Numbered from the stretch's first letter, positions 45,391 to 54,724 are shown. The stretch is DNA of 64,000 nucleotides from CBDFGN01 sp965247065 (GCA_965247065.1 CBDFGN010000006.1:1302001-1366000); one strand, 5' to 3'. The notes: generated from the sequence alone by a model not told the origin. Translations and numbers: made by a program.

Positions 45391-46439
45391 ATCTGACAGC
45401 AAATATTATACAGTTCGAAGTACCTCGACACCTTGCCTGTCCGAGGCCTACAGAGCTTAGAAATCTGGCACGGGATAGGGTCCGGTTGCTGGTAACAGCG
45501 GGGTCGGGCCTGGTAGAACATACCGTCTTCCGTAAGCTGGACAACTACTTACAAAAAGGAGACGTTTTAGTGGTCAATACTTCGGCTACCAGAGCCTCTG
45601 CAATACCTATAATTCTGCCTGATGATCAACAAGGTATGGCACATTTCAGCACTAAAGTAAATGACCACGAATGGTTGGTTGAGGTAAGGGAAATAATAGG
45701 AGATAAAACCGTCCGGTGGAAAGAAGGTGCGGTGGAGATGGAATTTCAACTTCCTGATGGAGCTAAAATCAGGCTCAAAAGAAAATTCTATAAGGAACGC
45801 GAATTATTGCATTTGTGGGTGGCTGAGTTCAATCCCGGGAAGGAACCTGAAGCTTATTTGGCTGAACAAGCCCAGCCAATCAAGTACGACAAGCTGCATG
45901 AACCTTACCCGCTTGAATTCTACCAAACGCTCTTCTCCTTTCACCCCGGTAGTGCGGAAATGCCGTCGGCCGGCAGAGGTTTTACCCGAGACCTTGTAGA
46001 ACGGCTTTTGGAGAAAGGGGTGGTCTTTGCGCCCGTATTGCTTCATACAGGAGTTTCGAGCCTGGAGGAAGACGAGCCCCCGTATGCTGAATATGTAGAG
46101 ATTAATCCAATCTCTGCAACAATAATCAATAATGCCAGGAAACAGGGAAGAAAGATCGTTGCTGTTGGCACCACGGCTGTCAGGGCTATCGAAAGTGCAG
46201 TGAATGAGACCGGCGAAGTGCTTCCTTATGCGGGAAATACCGAGCTAGTGATTGATGATAGTTACCGGATGAGGATTGTTAGCGGTCTCCTGACTGGCTT
46301 TCATGAGCCAAAAGCATCCCATTTGAAAATGCTGCAGACACTGGCGGGTTTTGACCATATTGAGCAGGCCTATGATCTGGCCGTTGATAACAATTACTTC
46401 TGGCATCAGTTTGGTGACTTGCACTTGATATTCCCCTAA
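45387..46439 (+). CDS. queA: S-adenosylmethionine:tRNA ribosyltransferase-isomerase (QueA)
   Basis: 350 residues, full length. It transfers and isomerises the ribosyl group of AdoMet onto 7-aminomethyl-7-deazaguanine in tRNA, giving epoxyqueuosine in the cytoplasm. Family blocks: GDVLVVNTSATRASAIP, YQTLFSFHPGSAEMPSAGRG, FAPVLLHTGVSSLEED, IVAVGTTAVRAIESA and a C-terminal LTGFHEPKASHLKML. It starts within the stop of the SDR gene. No other queuosine genes are in the window. Confidence 0.93.
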   Translation: MNLTANIIQFEVPRHLACPRPTELRNLARDRVRLLVTAGSGLVEHTVFRKLDNYLQKGDVLVVNTSATRASAIPIILPDDQQGMAHFSTKVNDHEWLVEVREIIGDKTVRWKEGAVEMEFQLPDGAKIRLKRKFYKERELLHLWVAEFNPGKEPEAYLAEQAQPIKYDKLHEPYPLEFYQTLFSFHPGSAEMPSAGRGFTRDLVERLLEKGVVFAPVLLHTGVSSLEEDEPPYAEYVEINPISATIINNARKQGRKIVAVGTTAVRAIESAVNETGEVLPYAGNTELVIDDSYRMRIVSGLLTGFHEPKASHLKMLQTLAGFDHIEQAYDLAVDNNYFWHQFGDLHLIFP

Positions 46440-46460
46440 ATGATGGTTAAAAATCGGCTT

Positions 46461-46635
46461 CTATTGGATCAGGCAATCGATTGGATGATATGCTGACTCG
46501 TATTTGTCGATCAAAGCAACCAACACTTCGGCCATATCATTTTCAGATGTTCCCTTTGGGGCATTCAATAACCTTTTCCAACTGCTTCAGGGCTTGTTCG
46601 TAATCAGCCTTACGTTTAAGTGGTTTTACTTTCAT
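46461..46635 (-). pseudogene. HigA-type antitoxin remnant
   Basis: Minus strand from ATG 46635 reads MKVKPLKRKADYEQALKQLE and on to ECPKGN, then shifts frame around 46551-46561 (at CCCTTTGGGG). The next frame continues TSENDMAEVLVALIDKYES and PID, then stops at 46461-46463. This is the N-terminal part of HigA/HTH antitoxins that start MKIKPIKTEADYEEAL; the DNA-binding half is absent. Doubly broken (frameshift and truncation), with no toxin gene seen. Confidence 0.7.
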
Positions 46636-46805
46636 ATTCTTAATTCATATAGTTGTGGCACCTATTCTTTCATATTGGGAATGTGGTCCTATGATTCGAA
46701 TCCAAACATGTTATGTGGATTTAAGACTGAAAGGGACCAAATTTTCCATTGAGCTATCGATCTTTGGGAAATGCATGCAATATGGTAGATGGTTTTAGTG
46801 GCTGA

Positions 46806-46817
46806 AACAATATTGTT
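46806..46817. promoter_or_regulatory. 12-bp palindrome upstream of the Dabb gene
   Basis: AACAATATTGTT is a perfect palindrome 21 bp before the ATG at 46839. Its position suits an operator overlapping the promoter or leader, but no regulator can be assigned. Confidence 0.3.
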
Positions 46818-46838
46818 CAATTTCAATAAGAAAAAACA

Positions 46839-47147
46839 ATGTTAATACACAACGTATATTTCTGGTTAGAACATGGAACTGGGGAAAGTAAAAAAGAGGA
46901 ATTTGAAAAAGGTTTGAAGGATTTGGTCTCGGCTGTAGGAGTAATTCAAAAAGCCGAAATTGGAGTTCCGGGGTTGACTCCGGACAGAGAGGTCGTTGAT
47001 CATTCCTTCGCATACTCCCTGTTTATTTGGTTTAAAAGTGTTGAGGACCATGATATCTATCAGAAACATCCAGCCCACGATAAATTTGTCAGCGATTTTA
47101 AGGGGCTTTGGGACAGGGTCCACGTGTTTGATTCATGGGTAGTTTAA
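46839..47147 (+). CDS. Dabb (stress-responsive alpha/beta barrel) family protein
   Basis: 102 residues, standard length for the dimeric ferredoxin-like Dabb fold (PF07876): MLIHNVYFWLEHG, FEKGLKDLVS, YSLFIWFKSVEDHDIYQKHP and the closing WDRVHVFDSWV. Cytoplasmic; members have varied small-molecule or stress roles, so no reaction is assigned. An overlapping frame to 47329 has no family features. Confidence 0.85.
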   Translation: MLIHNVYFWLEHGTGESKKEEFEKGLKDLVSAVGVIQKAEIGVPGLTPDREVVDHSFAYSLFIWFKSVEDHDIYQKHPAHDKFVSDFKGLWDRVHVFDSWVV

Positions 47148-47341
47148 GCGATTCCAGAAATCAAAATAGCTGCGATGGTCTGACGTTAGTCAGGCCCTGC
47201 AGCCTGGACGATCAGCGGATCTACCAGCTTGGCAGGGTTACGGTTTGGAAGTCCAAAGTCAATGCAGAAAAAGCCCTTGGAAAAATGGATCTTTTGAGTG
47301 AGATAATTTCTTATATTACCACCCGCTAATTTTGAAAAAAA

Positions 47342-47839
47342 ATGAGACGTATAATTAATCCATTATTATTACTTGCAATGATTGCAGGGTGTTCAGATGG
47401 TGATCAGAAGGCCACGAAAAACGTTGACCTGATCAAAAAATATGTAGCCGCGGTGGAAGGCCAGGATTACGAAGCAATGGAAGACTTATTAGGAGAGGAA
47501 TATAAAGGCTTTGGTCCTTCTCATCATGATTCCACCGATCGTAAGGCTGCCCTGGCGGCCTGGAAAGAAAATGTGGCAAACCTTTATGAAAGTATTACCT
47601 ACGACCGATCCAGAAATTTTCCGGTTACTATTAAAGATGGCGAAAATCAAGGGGATTGGGTGTCTAACTGGGCCCAATTAAGCATCAAATATAAAGACGG
47701 CCGGGGACCGGTGACTATGTGGGTAAATAGCACCTATCAGATTGAAAATGGTAAGATAGTAAAGAGCTATACCTTTTATAACGAGGCAGACGTACTGAGG
47801 CAGCTTGGTTATGTATTTATTAATCCTCAAGATTTATAA
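47342..47839 (+). CDS. SnoaL-like lipoprotein
   Basis: 165 residues with lipoprotein signal LLLLAMIAGC. The rest resembles an NTF2/SnoaL-like domain: VDLIKKYVAAVEGQDYEAME, GPSHHDSTDRKAAL, WVSNWAQLSIKYKDG, VTMWVNSTYQIENGKIV. These cone-shaped domains bind small molecules or act as hydrolases/isomerases. No catalytic residues can be named here. It ends 4 bp before the next gene, so both are likely on one transcript. Confidence 0.7.
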   Translation: MRRIINPLLLLAMIAGCSDGDQKATKNVDLIKKYVAAVEGQDYEAMEDLLGEEYKGFGPSHHDSTDRKAALAAWKENVANLYESITYDRSRNFPVTIKDGENQGDWVSNWAQLSIKYKDGRGPVTMWVNSTYQIENGKIVKSYTFYNEADVLRQLGYVFINPQDL

Positions 47840-47843
47840 GAAG

Positions 47844-48356
47844 ATGAAATCAAGAATTAATAACATCGTTATTGTTTTATTCACAGCTATACTAATAATC
47901 ACGTTTAATAAACTTGAGTCCCAGGAAGCCAGTATCGCCACGGGCTTGGGATTGTATGTTTTCGCTTCCAACGATCAAAGTAAGGAACAGCAGGATTTGG
48001 ACGAATTTGCCTGTTATAAATGGGCGAAAGAGCAAACAGGGGTAGATCCCATAAATCCGCCTGAAATACAGGCTGAACAGGTTGATACATCTCCTGATGG
48101 ATCGGCTGTTGTGGGGGCAGCAGGCGGGGCGGCTGCAGGAGCTGCCATAGGGGCCATTGCCGGCGACGCCGGTAAAGGAGCGGCTATCGGTGCAGTAGTC
48201 GGAGGCTTGCGTGGAAGAAGAGCTAAAAAGTACGGGGATGCGGTGGAGCAATCGCAAGCCAACGAGGCAGCTGCGCAACAGACAGCAGAATTGATGAATA
48301 ATTTCAAGAAGGCTTTTTCGGCATGTATGACCGGCAAGGGATACACGGTGCAGTAA
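47844..48356 (+). CDS. Glycine-zipper protein, exported
   Basis: The start at 47844 gives signal-like MKSRINNIVIVLFTAILIITF; 170 residues. The centre is a glycine zipper (AAGGAAAGAAIGAIAGDAGK and AAIGAVVGGLRG) flanked by a conserved-looking EFACYKWAKEQTGVDP with one Cys, and a C-terminal FSACMTGKGYTV. Glycine-zipper proteins associate with envelopes and may oligomerise in membranes. It follows the SnoaL-like lipoprotein directly. Confidence 0.75.
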   Translation: MKSRINNIVIVLFTAILIITFNKLESQEASIATGLGLYVFASNDQSKEQQDLDEFACYKWAKEQTGVDPINPPEIQAEQVDTSPDGSAVVGAAGGAAAGAAIGAIAGDAGKGAAIGAVVGGLRGRRAKKYGDAVEQSQANEAAAQQTAELMNNFKKAFSACMTGKGYTVQ

Positions 48357-48808
48357 GCTTATTCCCGTATGGAAGGCCTCCGAATTCAGGATCGAGGGGC
48401 ATTATTCTAGAGCATAAAATTTCCCTTTAGTCTAAAGTCGTTTTAGAAACGGCGGTTCTCCAGGGCTATTACAAAAAGGCTAGCTATGCCCAACTCCGAT
48501 GTGAACAATGCATCCTAACTAACAAAGAGCAATCGTACACAGTTAGTCCGTATACAGCCAGTCGTCCCCGTTATAGGAGGTAGATCAGCCTTGCTAAAGC
48601 CACGGTTGTAAATAAAGTATCCGTCTAGGACGAGATTCCGGCTGGCAAAGATGGCAAATTGGTGCCCGGTAAAAAGGAATATCCCCGTTATCAATCCCTT
48701 AAATACTCGACACAGGCCAAAAAAGGAATTGTTGGGATCGGCCCTGGACAACCAAACCTGTTGATTCGATTTTTGTCGATTCTGTCCAATTAGGTATCTT
48801 CATTATGT
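48357..48808. other. Intergenic region with a decayed coding stretch
   Basis: About 450 bp. Between roughly 48590 and 48750 the plus strand reads ATVVNKVSV, a stop, then DEIPAGKDGKLVPGKKEYPR and further protein-like sequence. This suggests an old gene broken by stops. No family was recognised. Confidence 0.3.
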
Positions 48809-49222
48809 ATGTGGACCTGCCTCAAATGCCAGCGGACATTTCGAAATACCAATCAGTATCATTCCTGTAAACAGGTTGATAAGGAATCCTTTTTTTTGAA
48901 CCGGCCCCCGCATTTCAGAAGGCTATATGATATCATCAGAAATAATGTGAGGAACATTGGAGAATTTCGAGAAGAAGCTGTTTTGCCAGATGTTATCTTT
49001 TTTAAAACGAAAAGTACGTTTCTCGCCATCAAGGTGAAGAAGGCCTGGCTGGATATCGAGTTTTTTCTGGATCATCTTGACGATATACCTCCTGTCAAGA
49101 AATACTTACAGACCTCAAAACATCGGTTCGCCCACCTGGTGTCAATCGACGAGGAGGAAGATATCAACAACCAGTTAATGGACTGGATAAGAGCATCTTA
49201 CAATCTAATTGGAACTTCGTGA
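48809..49222 (+). CDS. DUF5655 family protein with N-terminal zinc-finger-like motif
   Basis: 137 residues. It starts MWTCLKCQRTFRNTNQYHSC, a C-x2-C...H-x-C motif that could bind zinc. The DUF5655 domain follows (LYDIIRNNVRNIGEF, VIFFKTKSTFLAIKVKKAWL, YLQTSKHRFAHLVSI, INNQLMDWIRASYNL). Function unknown; related domains occur with nucleic-acid-linked proteins, but nothing here proves such a role. Confidence 0.8.
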   Translation: MWTCLKCQRTFRNTNQYHSCKQVDKESFFLNRPPHFRRLYDIIRNNVRNIGEFREEAVLPDVIFFKTKSTFLAIKVKKAWLDIEFFLDHLDDIPPVKKYLQTSKHRFAHLVSIDEEEDINNQLMDWIRASYNLIGTS

Positions 49223-49454
49223 ATATGATGCTGTTCAACCTAATATGAGTTCGCTGTAAAACAAACATGAAGCAGCCGGTAGGTTGAGGAAAAATTAGAT
49301 TGACTGCGGAGCAATTCAAGCCTTGACGAAACATCAAACCAGTGTTTTATAACACACTGATATAGAGCATCTTACTGCAGATTAATGAGGTTACTTTTTA
49401 GTGAAATAAAGTATTAATAATGAATGAGAATGACAACTAAAACATATAACGACA

Positions 49455-49757
49455 ATGTATGATGTAAACATTAATTTTACCACGAAAGACCGTACACCTC
49501 CAACACAGGCCGTAATTGACGAGGCTGTCAGTCTTCTTCAGGGTTTTATCAAGAATGCCCTGAAGCAGATTTTTGAGGATACCCGCGAATGCCCAGTGCC
49601 TATGGTAGTGATCAAGCAAGAACTGGATGGCACTCCTTTTATGATCCGGGCACACCTTGATTATGAAAAGCAGTTTATCGGAAGAGTGCTTGTCCAGGAG
49701 GTTGATCCTGTGGTGCTTAACACTAATGTTCCTTTTGCAGCTTCTAATTTGAACTAG
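49455..49757 (+). CDS. Small conserved-looking protein, unknown
   Basis: 100 residues: MYDVNINFTTKDRTPPTQAV, a helix (AVSLLQGFIKNALKQIF), then PMVVIKQELDGTPFMIRAHL and VLVQEVDPVVLN. It looks like a compact alpha/beta protein without export signal. No family was recognised. It stands alone between two gaps. Confidence 0.5.
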   Translation: MYDVNINFTTKDRTPPTQAVIDEAVSLLQGFIKNALKQIFEDTRECPVPMVVIKQELDGTPFMIRAHLDYEKQFIGRVLVQEVDPVVLNTNVPFAASNLN

Positions 49758-50184
49758 CATCAAAATTATCGGGCCCTGGGATTGCCTCAATTCTGGATGT
49801 CCTAAGTTGTATATATGTTGCATTCATCGTAGGACTCTGATTACGATCTTGGCTCCAACGCAATGAATCAAACTCCTACCATATCCCTCAAAATCACTCG
49901 ATTATTTTTGCCCTGACCCCCCCAAGGGGTGAGGAAGCTTGCCAAACTCGGGGATTAAAGTCAGGATATATTGATCCCCTTCGGAGCCATGGAACCCTGG
50001 AGCACCGGCAATTAATAGCTCAGGCGAAAGATTAATTCCATCGTTGAAATAGAGCAAAAGGCTCAAAAATTGGCAGCGGATGCACAATCCATTTTGTTGC
50101 GGGAAAAAATCTAAAAATCATGTCCCCTTTTCTGGCTTCAGCTTCGTCAGGAAAACAGTAACAACTTAACGTAATCTTAACATC
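49758..50184. other. Intergenic region upstream of the YCII/ECF module
   Basis: 427 bp with no recognised gene. It should carry the promoter for the YCII-YCII-sigma operon. No clear element was seen. Confidence 0.35.
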
Positions 50185-50517
50185 ATGAAAAAGTTTATTG
50201 CAATCTATCACGCAGCCCCCGAGGCCATGGCCCAGATGGCACAAGCCACTCCTGAACAAAAAGAAGAAGGTCTTCAGTATTGGATGGCCTGGAAAGAAAA
50301 ATCTGGGAATGCCATCGTGGATTTTGGTGCTCCGCTTATGGGAGGTACTGCGATTTCCCCTTCGGGAGAAAAAACAACCAGCACAAAGCAGGTAAGTGGC
50401 TACTCAATTATTCAGGCGAATGAAGTGGAAGCTGCCCAGGCGTTGTTCAACGGACATCCTCACTTGGGGTGGCATCCAGCGGCAACCATTGAGGTACACG
50501 AATTTATTGAAATGTAA
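50185..50517 (+). CDS. YCII-related (DGPF) domain protein 1
   Basis: 110 residues: MKKFIAIYHAAPEAMAQM, MAWKEKSGNAIVDFGAPLMG, SGYSIIQANEVEAAQALFNG and HPHLGWHPAATIEVHEF. This is a YCII-like ferredoxin fold with the His/Asp site of the family in part. YCII/DGPF genes accompany ECF42 sigma factors and are thought to work with them. The next two genes complete the module. Confidence 0.85.
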   Translation: MKKFIAIYHAAPEAMAQMAQATPEQKEEGLQYWMAWKEKSGNAIVDFGAPLMGGTAISPSGEKTTSTKQVSGYSIIQANEVEAAQALFNGHPHLGWHPAATIEVHEFIEM

Positions 50518-50535
50518 TCGTTTAACTTAGTCGGT

Positions 50536-50880
50536 ATGAAAGATTACATGCTCATTTTTTTAGGGACCACTTACGAGGATATGGACCTGTCTCCTGAGGA
50601 AATCCAATCTCGCGCCGGGCAATGGATGTCCTGGCAGGAAAAAATGGAGAAAAAAGGGATCGTGAAGGAGGGAAATGCACTGCATGCTGAAGTAAGAAGA
50701 ATCGCTGGTCCGGAAAGAACCATCAGCGATCGTACATCTGCCGAGCTGAAGGAGCTGGTGGGTGGTTATTACATTGTGCAGGCAAATAACTTCGAGGAGG
50801 CCATCGAAATTGCCCAAGATTATCCTGACTATGATTTGGACGGTACGGTCGAAGTCCGGGAGGTTCTGCACTATAATTAA
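50536..50880 (+). CDS. YCII-related (DGPF) domain protein 2
   Basis: 114 residues, same fold as the preceding gene: MKDYMLIFLGTTYEDMDLSP, AGQWMSWQEKMEKKGIV, LVGGYYIVQANNFEEAIEIA and DYDLDGTVEVREV. Its stop overlaps the ATG of the sigma factor gene by one base (50880), a sign of translational coupling. Confidence 0.85.
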   Translation: MKDYMLIFLGTTYEDMDLSPEEIQSRAGQWMSWQEKMEKKGIVKEGNALHAEVRRIAGPERTISDRTSAELKELVGGYYIVQANNFEEAIEIAQDYPDYDLDGTVEVREVLHYN

Positions 50881-52123
50881 TGAGTCGGCAAAAAATGATA
50901 GACCATCTCTTCCGTCATCAATACGGAAGGATGGTCTCCATTTTAGTACGCATTTTCGGCCTACACCATCTTGAGACCATCGAGGATGCTATTCAGGACA
51001 CTTTTATTATTGCCCTTAAGACATGGCGGGGGAAGATGCCAACAAATCCTGAAGGATGGCTAACCCAAGCCGCTAAAAACAGGACCCTCGATCTGTTCCG
51101 ACAACTCTCCGCGAAGGATGCCCGGATCAACAAATTGGAAGCCGGAGCCACTACCATTGCCATCAATGAGCTCTTTCTGGACGAGGAGATAGAGGACAGT
51201 GTGCTGCGCATGATCTTTACCGCCTGCAATCCAGTGCTGAACCCCAAAGATCAGCTCGCATTTGCCCTTAAAACCATCTCGGGATTTAGTGGAAATGAAA
51301 TCGCGTCGGCATTGCTACTCAAAGAGGAAACTGTAAAGAAAAGGTTGGTGCGAGCCAGAAAGGCCATCTACTCGGAAAACATTTCATTTGAAGTCCCCCA
51401 GGGAAACAGGCTTCCCCAAAGATTAAATCGGGTCCTTGAAGTAGTCTATCTTATCTTCAACGAAGGGTTCCATTCCAGCCATAAGGATATTCTGGTTCGA
51501 GAAGATCTATGTGGAGAGGCCCTGCAATTAACCAAAGTGCTGCTCAATAATCCACTTACCGCGACACCTACGAGTCATGCGCTTTTCGCCCTATTTTGTT
51601 TTCAGGCTACGCGGTTGCCTGGTAAGATCGATGCCCAGGGTAAGATTGTTAACCTTAAGGATCAGGATCGGTCTACCTGGGATCCCGTGCTCATTGCGAT
51701 GGGTAACAGCGCCATGGACCGGGCAGTGGATGCCGAAATATTTAGCCATTATCACTATGAAGCAGCCATAGCCGCAGAGCACGCCCTGGCGCCCTCTTAT
51801 GCCCATACGGACTGGAACAAAATCTTGAGGTGGTATGAAAATTAAATGAGATCGAAAATTCTCCCTTGAACCTGTTAAACATAGCGGTGGTACAATTGCA
51901 GCGAAATGATTTTCCGGCAGCACATACAATTCTTGAGCAAATTGAACCAGCTGCACTGGAACAGCGGGCCTATCTCTATTACGGTACGTACGCCGAATAT
52001 TTTTATCAAATCAAGAAAACAGCACAAGCCGTGGATTATCTGGAAAAAGCAATAAATCTAACGAAGAATGATGCTGAACTGGAGTATTTAATTAAGAGGA
52101 AAGAGGAGTATCAAGATGCATGA
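50880..52123 (+). pseudogene. ECF42-type sigma factor, frameshifted
   Basis: Residues 1-321 (to 51845) contain sigma region 2 (ETIEDAIQDTFIIALKTW, PEGWLTQAAKNRTLDLFR), sigma region 4 (GFSGNEIASALLLKEETVKK) and the start of the long C-terminal extension of the ECF42 group (NRVLEVVYLIFNEGF, LTATPTSHALFALF). After WYEN a stop intervenes. Loss of one T near 51846 explains it, because the other frame continues NEIENSPLNLLNIAVVQLQR to a TPR-like end at 52123. The restored length (about 415 residues) is right for ECF42. The sigma regions are intact; the extension is cut. Confidence 0.85.
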
Positions 52124-52341
52124 AACTTGTCCCCGGCCAGGCTTTCGAAGCATGTTTGCGAGCCATTTCTAATCTATTTACTTCCTAGGGGTTTAATTTA
52201 CTCTGAAACCCCTCATCGATACTTTTTGAGTATGATTTCTCACCTTTCAAGGTTTCGTAAGCGGCGCCGAATGACTTGCCTACTGCCTTGCGAAACAGTA
52301 ATTATTCATATTAGGTATATTGGCACAATATCAAGCCAACA

Positions 52342-54048
52342 ATGAACCGAAGGGATTTTGTGAAAACTACCGGGGGAATTACTTTAACCACAACCTGGCT
52401 GCCCCTGACTGGCTTCACTAGATCCACTGCTTCCCATGCGCACCCCCAACTATTAGAGAAACTGGTTAAAGCCAATGACTTAAGAGTGGGTTCACGGCTT
52501 GCCAACCAGATCAGGGACAGGGGCCACAGGTGGTTCGGTGGTAGCCCGGACAAATACGGTATTCCCAACGCCTCCTCAAGTTGTGCATTGATCACGGATT
52601 TGACTTGCGCTTATGTTTCGCCCGATTCTAGTTATTATAAATCTGATGAATTGCTTGTTTCTATCACCAGGGCGACCAATTACTTGTTGACCATCCAACA
52701 TAAAGATGGAACGGTGGACTTGCACACCACCAATTTCCATTCTCCTCCCGATACCGCCTTTCGGGTAGAGCCGTTAGCCTTATGTTATGATCTGTTAAGA
52801 AAAAGTGATCCGGTGCCCGAAGAGGTGTTATCCAACCTGGAGCAATTTCTGGTACAGGCAGCTAAGGCTTTGCGTGTGGGAGGGATCCACACGCCCAATC
52901 ATCGCTGGGTTGTGTGCATGGCTTTGGCGCATATCCACCATCTATTTCCAAATGAGGCCTATGTTATGAGGGTGAATCAATGGTTGAAAGAGGGGATTGA
53001 TATCGACCCGGATGGGCAATTTACAGAGAGGAGCACCACGGCATACAGTCCCTTGGTTGACCGATGCCTGATTACCATGGCCAGGCTGTTGGACAAAGGG
53101 TCGTTATATGAACCGGTTAGGAAAAATCTGGAGATGACGCTGTACTACCTGCGACCCAATTACGAGCTCTCCACGGAAGCATCCGGAAGGCAGGATCAAT
53201 ACCGGATTGGCACAGTGGCCAGGTATCATTATCCCTACCGATACATGGCCATTCATGATAGCAACGCACGTTTTGCAAAGATTACCAGCATAATTGAAAC
53301 TAATCAATTATCCCAAATCGGGAGCAGTTTGATCCACTTGCTGCAGGATCCTTTCCTTCGTGGTGAATTGCCAGCGGAAGAAAGCATAGAAACAGACTAT
53401 GTGAAGTATTTTAAGCATTCAAAATTGGTCCGGATCAGGCGAGGAGCACGTGACGCCACCATTCTGGAGGGCAACGCGGTGGTGTTCAGCTATTTTAAAG
53501 GAAGTGCGGCCATTACCGGTCTGCGGGTGGCCTCCGCCTTTTTTGGAATAGGTCAATTCCGGGGAGATTCTATGGAGATTAAAGATCACACCTACATCCT
53601 GAAGCAGTCATTAAGGGGACCCTATTATCAACCTCTGAAGCAGGGAGAGTTCCACCCGGAAAGAGACAGTTTTGGCCATCAAAGAGCCAGCAGGGAACAA
53701 TCGGAGGTACAAGAATTGGACTCAACCATCACACTTAAAGAAAGCCAGGGCACCTTCGAGATCCACATTCAGATTGAAGGCACCGATAACGTGCCCGTGG
53801 CAGTGGAATTGGGTTTTCGCAAAGGTGGCGAATTACTGGGAGCTACTCCGATACCAGAGGTCTTGGATGCTTATTTGCTAAAGGAAGGTGAAATTCTGTA
53901 TACCAAAGATGGCCAAACCATTACTGTCGGCCCCGGCAAAGCGGAACATCAATGGACCCAACTGCGTGGCGCATTGCCTAAACTGGAGGGACCCAGTGTT
54001 TATCTTACCGGCTATACGCCGTTTTCATTAAAGTTGAATGTTTCATAG
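52342..54048 (+). CDS. Tat-exported toroid-fold polysaccharide lyase/heparinase-like protein (tentative)
   Basis: 568 residues with twin-arginine signal MNRRDFVKTTGGITLTTTWL. The first 330 residues look like an alpha-helical toroid: repeated helices, GGIHTPNHRWVVCMALAHIH with an Asn-His pair, and STTAYSPLVDRCLITMARL with a possible catalytic Tyr. The last 230 residues are beta-rich. This is the layout of several lyase families (PL8, PL12, PL21 types), in which Asn/His/Tyr act on uronic-acid glycans. I did not recognise the exact family, and a hydrolase or non-catalytic role is possible. It stands alone, away from the sulfatase region. Confidence 0.5.
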   Translation: MNRRDFVKTTGGITLTTTWLPLTGFTRSTASHAHPQLLEKLVKANDLRVGSRLANQIRDRGHRWFGGSPDKYGIPNASSSCALITDLTCAYVSPDSSYYKSDELLVSITRATNYLLTIQHKDGTVDLHTTNFHSPPDTAFRVEPLALCYDLLRKSDPVPEEVLSNLEQFLVQAAKALRVGGIHTPNHRWVVCMALAHIHHLFPNEAYVMRVNQWLKEGIDIDPDGQFTERSTTAYSPLVDRCLITMARLLDKGSLYEPVRKNLEMTLYYLRPNYELSTEASGRQDQYRIGTVARYHYPYRYMAIHDSNARFAKITSIIETNQLSQIGSSLIHLLQDPFLRGELPAEESIETDYVKYFKHSKLVRIRRGARDATILEGNAVVFSYFKGSAAITGLRVASAFFGIGQFRGDSMEIKDHTYILKQSLRGPYYQPLKQGEFHPERDSFGHQRASREQSEVQELDSTITLKESQGTFEIHIQIEGTDNVPVAVELGFRKGGELLGATPIPEVLDAYLLKEGEILYTKDGQTITVGPGKAEHQWTQLRGALPKLEGPSVYLTGYTPFSLKLNVS

Positions 54049-54069
54049 GTGAGGTAAGGCCAACTATTG

Positions 54070-54403
54070 GGCGGAAAAGGGTGCCCCCAGACCTCTTGAT
54101 TTTATTGTCGATAACCAGAACAATCTTGTGGCTGCTGTAGATGTATCGTTTGATTTATTTTTTGTTAAAAGGGGATTTGAAAATGCCACGTCCTTAAAGG
54201 AGTGGAGGGACCCATCAGTTTCTCAACCGGTATCCGGTTACAGGCTGTTGGACAAAATCAAGGTGAAAATGTCCGATGGAGTTGGATTATCTACACTCGT
54301 TTACTTACCAACAAGCTTAGGAGGTCCGTTCCCTGCAATACTAGCACGCACACAAAAAAGCGATTCTTTACAGAACTTAACACTTGATATTGCGTTGCAC
54401 TAG
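54070..54403 (+). pseudogene. CocE/NonD-type hydrolase, N-terminal remnant
   Basis: The frame is open from about 54070 and reads through VDVSFDLFFVKRGFENATS, KIKVKMSDGVGLSTLVYLP and GGPFPAILARTQKSDS, the start of the alpha/beta-hydrolase domain of X-Pro dipeptidyl-peptidase/CocE-like enzymes. It then ends at a stop 39 bp before higB. The nucleophile and the rest are missing. The toxin-antitoxin module lies just at the break point. Confidence 0.5.
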
Positions 54404-54421
54404 TAGTATATTGCACTAGTA
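54395..54421 (+). promoter_or_regulatory. Direct repeats upstream of higBA, probable operator
   Basis: TTGCACTAGTA occurs at 54395-54405 and again at 54411-54421, 16 bp apart, 21 bp before the higB start. HigA proteins repress their own operon by binding repeats near the promoter, so this is the likely site. Seen in sequence; function inferred. Confidence 0.5.
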
Positions 54422-54441
54422 ATGCAATGTGTAGATAATTA

Positions 54442-54723
54442 ATGATTTATAACTTTGGTAATAAGGAAACAGAAAAAATTTGGGATGGCTATGTTTCAAA
54501 AAAGTTCCCCAGAAATATACAGCAAGTAGCGCGTAGAAAATTGGTACATGTGAACTCTGCCATATCGATCAATGACCTAAGGGTACCGCCGGGAAACAAT
54601 TTGGAAAAGTTAAAAGGGGGCCTTAAAGATTATCATGGCATAAGAATAAACAATCAATGGCGAATAATTTTTAAGTGGGTGGATTCAAATGCGCATGAGG
54701 TTGAAATAATAGACTATCATTAA
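54442..54723 (+). CDS. higB: HigB-type toxin (RelE-like mRNA interferase)
   Basis: 93 residues. Family features: FGNKETEKIWDGYVSKKFPR, ARRKLVHVNSA, DLRVPPGNNLEKLKG, YHGIRINNQWRIIFKW and HEVEIIDYH. It cleaves mRNA at the ribosome when free. It is encoded before its antitoxin, the normal order for higBA, and separated from it by one base. Confidence 0.93.
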   Translation: MIYNFGNKETEKIWDGYVSKKFPRNIQQVARRKLVHVNSAISINDLRVPPGNNLEKLKGGLKDYHGIRINNQWRIIFKWVDSNAHEVEIIDYH

Positions 54724-54724
54724 A

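Noticed and set aside
46690..46710. GATTCGAATCC resembling a tRNA T-loop
   Set aside because: No acceptor, D-arm or anticodon arm can be drawn around it on either strand.
46504..46752. Rightward frame of 82 codons
   Set aside because: It is opposite a recognisable HigA-like remnant and has no features of its own.
47135..47329. 64-codon frame overlapping the Dabb gene end
   Set aside because: It starts inside the Dabb gene and shows no family features; possibly an old remnant but not supportable.
47892..48346. Leftward frames opposite the glycine-zipper gene
   Set aside because: Alanine-rich shadows caused by the glycine-rich codons on the other strand.
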